Below are positions 48,513 through 58,896 of a DNA stretch of 64,000 nucleotides, piece by piece. Every line of letters begins with the position of its first letter. Within the stretch, counting starts at the first letter, position 1. The notes under the pieces were generated by a model, which was given only the letters and a program-made list of their open reading frames with translations, was not told the DNA's origin and did not search any database. The position numbers were made by a program, and so were the translations under genes. Source of the stretch: Liolophura sinensis (lineage: Eukaryota; Mollusca; Polyplacophora; Chitonida; Chitonidae); NCBI RefSeq assembly GCF_032854445.1, contig NC_088307.1, forward strand, positions 2,792,001-2,856,000, in the 5' to 3' direction.

Positions 48513-48663
48513 TTTATTTGTCTACCTGCTTTTGTTTGTATGCATGCTTACCTTAGGTGTGTTGGTTTGAGCTTTTACAAATTTTAACCATAACTTTACT
48601 CATGCTGAATTGAAAGACGTATATTTCTCTCTTTTTTGTTTATTTATTCTTCTACTTTTATTT

Positions 48664-48666
<3 letters not shown>

Positions 48667-48727
<61 letters not shown>
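48667..48727 (+). repeat. (GA)n microsatellite upstream of PTPA
   Basis: About 30 GA dinucleotides ending about 100 bp before the PTPA start codon. It lies in the likely promoter or 5' UTR. Confidence 0.95.
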
Positions 48728-48728
<1 letters not shown>

Positions 48729-48823
48729 CCTATCCTTATCTTTCCGTGGAAAAGAATAAAGCGCACTAAAGGGGAATAACTCTATCACCAAACTGACAGA
48801 CGCATGCGCTATCTGCGGGTATA

Positions 48824-48842
48824 ATGGCGTCGAAAGGCGCTG
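48824..48842 (+). CDS. PTPA: PTPA exon 1
   Basis: ATG GCG TCG AAA GGC GCT G, donor GTAAGT at 48843. MASKGA joins exon 2 in phase 1. This is the only in-phase start with a good donor upstream of exon 2, but such a short exon is less certain than the others. Confidence 0.75.
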
Positions 48843-51800
48843 GTAAGTTTTGCATGTGAACTCGGACCTAACAGAAAGATGACTGAATGGTTCGCTATCG
48901 TGTTAAAATGTCGCACAGTATTTGATCGGCGCTGGACAGCACAAGGCTGATCTGTTGTTAAATAGATTCGTGATATGCTTCAGCTGTCACGAAGCTCAAC
49001 AACTTTCGATCTCTTTAAAACATCAACAACGTGTAGTTGGGGAGTGTAAACACCAAATAATGTTCAGGTCGTTTCACCACCTTGATATTTGACACCAGAA
49101 GTTTGTTTTCACACGGCGTGTCAGGATTAAGTCAGGTATAGAGTTAGATCACGAATCACCACTATCGGATAGAGCTCGGCGTACAGTTTCCAAAACATTT
49201 TTCAGAAGGATAAATTCCGTTTTGAAGACATTTTTGTCACCTAGGCCTAGTCTTGTACAATTATCTTTGTGTGTTGTAAACTACAGTTCTGACTAGCCTT
49301 GGGTAACTATGTTTGTATTTTGTATTTGGACTAGCGTTTGCATTCTGTAAGCTAGAGACCACCTGATTTTCTTACAGTAACAGATGATGTAGGTGAAATA
49401 AAGTTTTCCCCCTATAGGGCCTATGGGAGTTTACGGGAGTTCCGTATTTGGGTGCTCGAGGGATACCGGAACTTGGGGGTAGAAAACATGCCATTCGCCC
49501 AAGGCTCATGGGCAAAGGCCAATGTACAACCAGGGTTTCAACCACAAATTGCTGTATATGCGTGAGCGTCCCCACTCGGAACTACCGTGAACTTGTGTCC
49601 CTCATATGCCCCATAGTTCTGTAGGGCTGTGCTTTCGTATACAGTCACAGTTCTTTCTTGTTCCATAAGCTTACATTGAACACTTCTGTAATTTTCATGA
49701 TGGCCTCAATACACTACTGGGGGCCTCTGTGGCTCATTCGGTTAGCGCGCTAGCGCAGCGTAATGACCCAGGAGCCTCTCACCAATGTGGTCGCCGTAAG
49801 TTCAAGTCCAGCTCATGCTGGCTTCCTCTCCGGCCGTAAGTGGGAAGGTCTTCCAGCAACCTGCGGATGGTCGTGGGTTTCCCCCGGGCTGTGCCCAGTT
49901 TCCACCCACCATAATGCTGGCGGCCGTCGTATAAGTGAAATATTCTTGAGTACGGCGTAAAAGACCAATGAAATAAATAAATAAATAAATCAATACACTA
50001 CTGCTTTCTGCCAAATAATGTCTCGGTCTGTACTTCTAGTCATCTCAGCTATCAGTTCCAGGTAGATGTCCCCATGCATCATTACTACTGAGTAAACTGT
50101 CACAAGCATAAGGACGCTTGCGATTAATTGAAAGCACCTGTGTTGCCAAACTGTAAGGACCAATCACATACTACCTGTAACAGTAACGGCGAATAACGTG
50201 ACACGATTGGCTAGGCTTGGCTGGCGACAAAGGTGCTTCCGCATATTCATAATCACCCTAAAACTGGCTGCAGTTTAAACTGAAGTACTTAATGTGGTGC
50301 TGCTTTTTAGCCCTTGTTGCAAAATGAGGAACCCAAATGTAGCCAAGAACATAATTTTAATTCTGTTTATTCAGCTGTCAGTATAATGTATGTATGTACC
50401 ACCCTGTGATGAATTTGGCTGATTGACCCTACATAAAGCTGCGATGTCACTTCACAAAGGGATGTCACCGTCGTATCTTGAAATCTCCATAATGAAATGG
50501 TTTTGAGCACCATATAAGACACCAATTACATGAAATAAATAACTTTTTCTCTTATCAGCAGTTGATGCAAGTGTCCCCATTCCCATGGGATTGGGCATTG
50601 ATTTGAACACACATGTGTTTGAGACTCCCCATAAGGAAGTGAAGACAGCTGCAGACATCCCTGCCTGGGAAAAATCAGAGGTACGAGACTTTTATAGAGG
50701 GGATGACTCATCCAGGTTGTGAATATGATGGCTTCACTCAGATTCAGCGTAGGGGCATTTCTTCATCAGATTGTGTCAGTATCAAAATGGATTCTCTTAA
50801 CCTCATCCCACTGGAATACTTAATTCTTCAGACAGGAACTGGGGCCAATTCCACAAAGGCAGTTCTGACCTAAGTGAAAACTTTAAAATGTTGTTATAGT
50901 GCTTAATTTTTGGTAATGGTAGTTGAAATTTTGATACATGTGTCTTAAGATAACATTGATGAGGTGGAAAAAAATTTTAATTCGCAGAGCCGAAAAATTA
51001 GCTGTAAAATCGCATTTCAAATTGGCTCCCCCCCCCCCCACCCCCCCAAAAATGAGCTCTGCCAGGCCCCTAATGGTGAGAAATTGAATCCAACAAATCA
51101 AGTGTAAACAAAATAAGGGGGAATTGGTAAAGACCATTTTAACTAAAATGCTAGCGATCAAAAATGGCCTTTTCAGTTGTACTTTTCAACTAAAATTTCT
51201 AATGTGATAAAATGGTGTAAAAAGCCTTGCTAAGTTATGTTGGTTTTTCTTATGTTATGTTAGATGCATCTGACTGTCTCCTACACAGGTAATCCTAGCC
51301 ATAAACAACAGTCGCACAATGCTGGACTGTGCTTTTCTGTTTGCAGGGCTACAGAGATTACCTTGGATTCCTTCATGCGATGAACGATGCTGTGAAAGGG
51401 AGGAAACTCAGTGATGATGTACCTGTATCACAGGTTAACATTTATGATAACTTTTTGGATTGATTGTTTTTGGCTGGTTTATTTATTTAGTTTTGTAATG
51501 GGCTAATGATGTGGAACATGGAACAGCTTAATGCATTTATTTATTTATGTGATAGGTGTTTTACACAGTTCTCAAGACTATTTCACTTATAGGACAGTGG
51601 CCAGCATGATAGTGGGAGGAAATTTGACAGAGCCAGAGGGAAGCCCACAACCATCAGCAGGTTGCGGGTAGGCCTTTCCAAATACGACTGGAAAAGAAGC
51701 CATCATTAGTTTGACTTAAACTCATAGCGACCACAACGGTGAGAGGCTATTGAGCCATGTTGGTGTGCTGGCCACCTCAGCCAAGGAGGCCCCTCAATGC

Positions 51801-54800
51801 ATTTTCAGATCCAGTTTATCGGTGTGGTGTCTTGCTAGAGGAGAACTACAGTTTGTCAGAAGAGAAAAATATAGAAATCTGCCCCTGAAGTCTGCTCAAG
51901 CAAGTCTGTAGTCTGCCATAATAACCAAAGTGATGCAAACTACTTATGCAAACTGTTTTACAAAGATTCCTTATTGCCATCTAGACGGTGGAGAAGTTAC
52001 TGGAACTGTTAGAAATCCTGGATACTTGGATTGATGAGATTCCACCCATTGATCAACCTCAGAGGTTTGGCAATAAGGCCTTCAGAGATTGGTTCAAGCG
52101 GCTGGAAGAGGTGGGTTTTAAGTTTTCATTGGTCAGTGAGGTTTACTTGTCATTTTTTATTTTAGTTCTTTTTTTTTTAGGGGTTTTAATCATGTTTAAA
52201 ATTTTAATGAAAGATATAAACAAATCTAAAGTTGTTGTTGGAAGGGACTGATTTATATTTGAAACATAATTTTGTAAGAATGTATTAAATTTCCAGCATC
52301 AACAAAATAAGAGCCTAGGACTGTCTATACCCAAGAGAAACATTGATTTCTGATTTCTGCATTTGAACTTCATGCTTCATAGCTTGTATTATTTATATCT
52401 TTCATTGTTCATCCTTTCATTGAATGTTGCTTTTGTTTTTATGATGCTAACTTAATTTTCATTTGAATTCTTTCTGTCTGTCATAGCAAGCAGAGGAATT
52501 ATTAAAGAAAGCGATGGATGAGAAATACCACAAAGCCTTACCTGAGGTTATGGCTTACCTGGTGGAGGGGGTTGGGAACTCTACGCGGATAGATTATGGA
52601 ACTGGTGAGAAATACCACAAAGCCTTACCTGAGGTTAGGGTTTACCTGGTGAAAGGGGTGGGGAACTATGCAAATAGATTATGGAACTGGTGAGAAATAC
52701 CACAAAGCCTTACCTGAGGTTATGGCTTACCTGGTGGAGGGGGTTGGGAACTCTACCCAGATAGATTATGGAACTGGTCAGAAATACCACAAAGCCTTAC
52801 CTGAAGTGATGGCTTACCTGGTGGAGGGGGTTGGGAACTATGCGAATAGATTATGGAACTGGTGAGAAATACCACAAAGCCTTACCTGAGGTTATGGTTT
52901 ACCTGGTGGAGGGGTGGGGAACTCTACGTGGATAGATTATGGAACCGGTGAGAAATACCACAAAGCCTTACCTGAGGTTATGGGTTACCTGGTGGAGGGG
53001 GTGGGGAACTCTACGGAGATAGATTAGAAGTAATAGGAAATATCTGACATCTGTGATATGACTGATTGATTTTTTTTTTGTATTTGATGATAAATAATTG
53101 CAGTCATTACTAAGAAACTCAGTAGATGGTTCACTTGTCTAAAGTATTACACAATTAAAATGTTGAAACGTATGGGAGCAGCCAAACTGTGTATGGAAGA
53201 GGTGAAGTCTCATCCTAAAGGGAGACAACTTCATTGGTGTGACAGTGTATCGTATAATGTGGAGATGTTGACATTGTACTAGTGTAATCTGTTCATGTTG
53301 ATTGTGGTATTTCAGGTCATGAGATGTCATTTGCAGCCTTCCTCCTCTGTCTGTATAAGATTGGGGTGCTAACAGAAGAGGATGCCCCTGCTGTAGTATT
53401 GAAGCTCTTCAACAGGTATTTCAGCGTTTTGACGTTAGCGCGCTAGCGCAGCGTAATGACCCAGGAGCCTCTCACCAATGCGGTTGCTGTGAGTTCAGGT
53501 CCAGCTCATTCTGGCTTTCTCTCCGGTTGTAAGCGGGAAGGTCTGCCAGCAACCTGCGGATGGTCGTGGGTTTCCTCCGGGCTGTGCCCGTTTTCCTCCC
53601 ACCATAATGCTGGCCGCCGTTGTATAAGTGAAATATTCTTGAGTACGGCGTAAAACACCAATCAAATAAATAAATAAATATATCAAATTTTGACAAACAT
53701 GTGACAGAAGTTATACAACATAATTTGTGTACGTTTTTGTAATTTTTGTCATAACTTGGGCCTTGAAGAATCTTGAAAACTGTTGTATTTTTATTAATAA
53801 TGTTTCAGTTCAGAGTGTGACTGATGTATTACAAATTTACGATGTTTTAGTTATTTAAGAAGAGGGATGTTTTTTTTTCTGACATTCAAGGTAACCATAA
53901 ATCAACTTCTGTTAAGGAATTCTTATAAGGCTATGAAATACGCCATGTTTGAGCAACCAGGAACATGTCCCGTCACTGGTACCTCATGTATGTATGTATG
54001 CTTGTGGTTAAATAGGATTTGTGTGATGTGAGCGGATGTAAAAGCATCTTCGAGCCGCAGAGAAAATTCGCACCTATTTGGAAAAAAAAAATAATTGTTT
54101 CAATGTGTGTGACGTTGATTACTTTGAACTATGATATCTCAGGTGTACTACATCACAGTTGTGCTACATTACAGTTGTACTACAACAAAGAAACTAAAAG
54201 TTCTAAAAGTTCGAAACTAAAAGCCTTTTAAACTTTTAAAAGTGGGATACTTAATTGATGCATATATTGGCCTAGTGTTGTCTTTTCTTTTAAAGGAAAA
54301 GATGTGTCAAAGTAGGCATAACTAAATAGGCCAGTTGAAACTATACATAAATATACTTCCATTTATTTTCATGAAAAGAGTTAAAGGCACTCAAACATTT
54401 GAATTTGAGGGTGGGCTTCATGGACCATACTATCAGATGTTATGAACTCTCACGTCACAGGAAGTTTATTCAACTCTAATCACGACGCTGAATGTTGGAA
54501 TAACTCATTTACCCATGAGTAAAAGATTACTGAAAAAAATTCCTTCCTTCTGTCCTTCTGATGTTCCCAAAAATTCCTTCCTTCTGGTGAACATCAGGAA
54601 AAAAGGTGATGTGACGTCAGAGTTTCTAGATATCGTCAGTATGGCTCATAGTGTTCAAATATTTGAATGCCTTTCAACACTCTCAAAAAAATCTGAAAAA
54701 ATACATGAAAGTATCTTTACACATAGTTTTCAACTGTGATGAACCCTACTTCATACTTTAGCTTTTTTTGACTTTGACGGTCATTTCCTGTGATAGTTTA

Positions 54801-57800
54801 CCTGTAGGGTTTTCATTGTGATTTCCGTTACAGTCAGTACTCCTTCTTGTCCAACTATTGCATGCATTATTACAACACCTGATGCAGTATAATGATGCTG
54901 ACAAATATGTTGTCCAAATTTTCTCACCACTTTTGTCAATAACCCATAATGGTTTATGTCCACAGGTATTTGCTGCTGGTGCGTAAGTTACAGGTGACAT
55001 ACAGAATGGAGCCTGCAGGGAGTCATGGAGTCTGGAGTTTGGATGATTATCAGTTCATACCCTTCCTCTGGGGAAGTGCTCAGCTTATAGGTAAGTTACA
55101 GGTGACATACAGAATGGAGCCTGCAGGGAGTCACGGAGTCTGGGTGATTATCAGTCCATACCCTTCCTCTGGAGAAGTGCCCAGCTCATAGGTAAGTTAC
55201 AGGTGACATACAGAATGGGGCCTGCAGGGAGTCACGGAGTCTGGGTGATTATCAGTCCATACCCTTTCTCTGGAGAAGTGCTCAGCTCATAGGTAAGTTA
55301 CAGGTGACATAAAAAATGGAGCCTGCAGGGAGTCATGGAGTCTGGAGTTTGGATGATTATCAGTTCATACCCTTCCTCTGGAGAAGTGCTCAGCTCATAG
55401 GTAAGTTAGAGGTGACATACAGAATGGAGCCTGCAGGGAGTCATGGAGCGATGGAGTCTGGATGGTCATCAATCCATACCCTTCCTCTTGAGAAGTGCCC
55501 AGCTCATAGGTAAGTTACAGGTGACGTACAAAATGGAGCCTGAAGGAGTCATGGAGCGATGGAGTCTGGATGATTGCCAGTCCATACCCTTTCTCTGGAG
55601 AAGTGCTCAGCTCATAGGTAAGTTAGAGGTGACATACAGAATGGAGCCTGCTGGGAATCATGGAGTCTGGATGATTATCAGTTCATACCTTCCTCTGCAG
55701 GTGTCCAGCTCATAGGTAAGTTACAGGTGACGTACAAAATGGAGCCTGAAGGGAGTCATGGAGCGATGGAGTCTGGATGGTCATCAATCCATACCCTTCC
55801 TCTGGAGAAGTGCCCAGCTCACAGGTAAGTTACAGGTGACTTACAGGATGGAACCTGCCGGCAGTCATGGAGTGTGGGTGATTATCAGTTCATACCCTTC
55901 CTCTGGGGAAGTGCTCAGCTCACAGGTAAGTTACAGGTGACATACAGAATGGAGCCTGCTGGGAATCATGGAGTCTGGATGATTATCAGTTCATACCCTT
56001 TTTCTGGAGAAGTGCCCAGCTCACAGGTAAGTTACAGGTGACATACAGAATGGAGCCTGAAGGGAGTCATGGAGTCTGGAGTTTGGATGATTATCAGTCC
56101 ATACCCTTCCTCTGGCGAAGTGCTCAGCTCATAGGTAAGTTACAGGTGACATACAGAATGGAGCCTGAAGGGAGTCATGGAGTCTGGATAATTGTCAGTT
56201 TATAACTTTCCTATGGGGAAGTGCTCAGGCCAGGTAAGTTACAGGTAAGATACAGAGTGGAGTCGACATGGAGTCATGGAGCCTGGATGATTGTCAGTTT
56301 ATAACCTTCCTCTTGGGAAGTACTCAGGCCAGGTAAGTTACAGGTGACATACAGAATGGAACCTGCACCTAGTCATGGAGTTAGCTCAGAGATATATATC
56401 TACTTGTAGATTTAGCAAGGTTCTGTCAATTTGCTCATAGTGTTTTGTGTAAATCTGGGGATGGTACTCATATCATCTTCAGAAGGGTGAGCTTTATTTG
56501 TGGGAGTTAGGTCGATGAATAAAGATGACTTAATAAAGCTCTTTGAGGTTTTAAGGTATGAGAAAAATTTAAGTTTTGCATTTTCAGAGAAAAAAAATGA
56601 AAGCTGAAGCTAAAATTTTTTTTAGTAGGATTTCATCCTATCCTCCAATCAAAGTCCAAAATATTTTTGTAAGGTGAATAGAACTCTTAGAATCTGGTAA
56701 AATGAGGCTAATTTTAGGTCAAATACATATTGCACGAGCCTCTCACCAATGAGGTCACTGTGAGTTCAAGTCCAGCTCATACTGGCTTTTCTCCGACTCC
56801 ACACTTTAAGGTCTGAGAGCAACCTGCAGATGGCCGTAGATTTCCTGGGTCCTGTCCGGTTTCTTCCCACCTTAATTGCTGGCTGCCGTTGTATAAGTGG
56901 AATATTCTTGAGTACGGAGTAAAACACCAATTAAATAAGTAAATGTAATATTTGTCATAATTATCTATAAGCATTGTTTCCATGTTGGACAGGTCATCAG
57001 AGAATATTTCCCAAGTCTTTCCTGAATCCAGACATTTACGAGACATTTTCTAAAGATTACATGTTCCTCAGCTGTATAAAGTATATCAGTGAGGTGAGTG
57101 CTATATTTAGCATTGTGGGTTCTGTACTGTTGTGGCCACATTATGGCTGAAATATTGCCCATGTGACGTTAAGCCATTGTGGCCACAGTATGGCTGAAAT
57201 ATTGTCCATGTGGCGTTAAGCCATAATCATTCATTCATTCATTCTGTACTGTTGTGGCCACAGTATGGCTGAAATATTGCACATGTGGCGTTAAGCCATA
57301 ATCATTCATTCTGTACTGTTGTGGCCACAGTATGGCTAAAATATTGTCCATGTGGTGTTAAGCCATAATCATTCATTCTGTACTGTTGTGGCCAAAGTAT
57401 GGCTGAAATATTGTCCCTGTGGCCACAGTGTGGCTGAAATATTGCCCATGTGGCATTAAGCCATTGTGGCCACAGTATGGCTGAAATATTGCCCATGTGG
57501 TGTTAAGCCATAATCATTCATTCTGTACTGTTGTGGCCACAGTATGGCTGAAATATTGGCCATGTGGCATTAAGCCATAATAATTCATTCATTCTGTACT
57601 GTTGTGGCCACAGTATGGCTGAAATATTGCCCATTTAGCATTAAGCCATAATAATTCATTCATTCTGTACTGTTGTGGCCACAGTATGGCTGAAATATTG
57701 GCCTTGTGGCATTAAGCCATAATCATTCATTCATTCTGTACTGTTGTGGCCACAGTATGGCTGAAATATTGGCCATGTGGCATTAAGCCATAATAATTCA

Positions 57801-58857
57801 TTCATTCTGTACTGTTGTGGCCACAGTATGGCTGAAATATTGCCCATGTAGCATTAAGCCATAATAATTCATTCATTCTGTACTGTTGTGGCCACAGTAT
57901 GGCTGAAATATTGCCCATGTGGCATTAAGCCATAATCATTCATTCATTCTGTACTGTTGTGGCCACAGTATGGCTGAAATATTGCCCATGTAGCATTAAG
58001 CCATAATAATTCATTCATTCTGTACTGTTGTGGCCACAGTATGGCTGAAATATTGCCCATGTGGTTTTAAGCCATAATCATTCATTCATTCTGTACTGTT
58101 GTGGCCACAGTATGGCTGAAATATTGGCCATGTGGCATTAAGCCATAATCATTCATTCATTCTGTACTGTTGTGGCCACAGTATGGCTGAAATATTGCCC
58201 ATGTGGTGTTAAGCCATAATCATTCATTCTGTACTGTTGTGGCCACATTATGGCTGAAATATTGCCCATGTGGTTTTAAGCCATAATCATTCATTCTGTA
58301 CTGTTGTGGCCACAGTATGGCTGAAATATTGCCCATGTAGTGTTAATCCATAATCATTCATTCTGTACTGTTGTATCACTTTGTTTATCTATCTGATTGT
58401 AGCTTAATGCCATACTCAATAATAGCAATCAGTTTTACAGATGGAGGAACAGGAGTGCCTGTCATAAACCACTGGCCTTGGGCAAATTACTGACATAAAC
58501 TTTCCCACAACTGTCCACAAATGGCCATACAAGCGCTTAGTATCACCAATTCGCCACGATCAGTGAGATTGGTGTACTGTTGTAGTCTGTGCATATCTCG
58601 TGGTTGTAATAATGAATTCAATGTATTCCAAGATCACAAACCGTGATCACAGCTAGCTGTACAAAAGTGCATGATGAGTGCCAATAAAGGGACAGTACTC
58701 TTGTAGGCACTGACTTCATTCAGTTTTGTCCTATCTGGTAATGTTGAAAAATGATCCACAGCATTGCTGCATCACAACTAAAACCTGAGAGGTTTGGTCC
58801 AGCTGTACAAAAAATTTTATCCAAATCTGTGCATGAAAAAATTCATCTGTTCCTTGC

Positions 58858-58896
<39 letters not shown>

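Noticed and set aside
54515-54739. 74-codon plus ORF in PTPA intron 6
   Set aside because: No recognised motif, no splice link to PTPA, composition like the surrounding intron.
55091-56385. Extra PTPA exons
   Set aside because: The copies have donors but no acceptors of their own and carry frame-breaking indels; the unique exon 7 has the only good acceptor.
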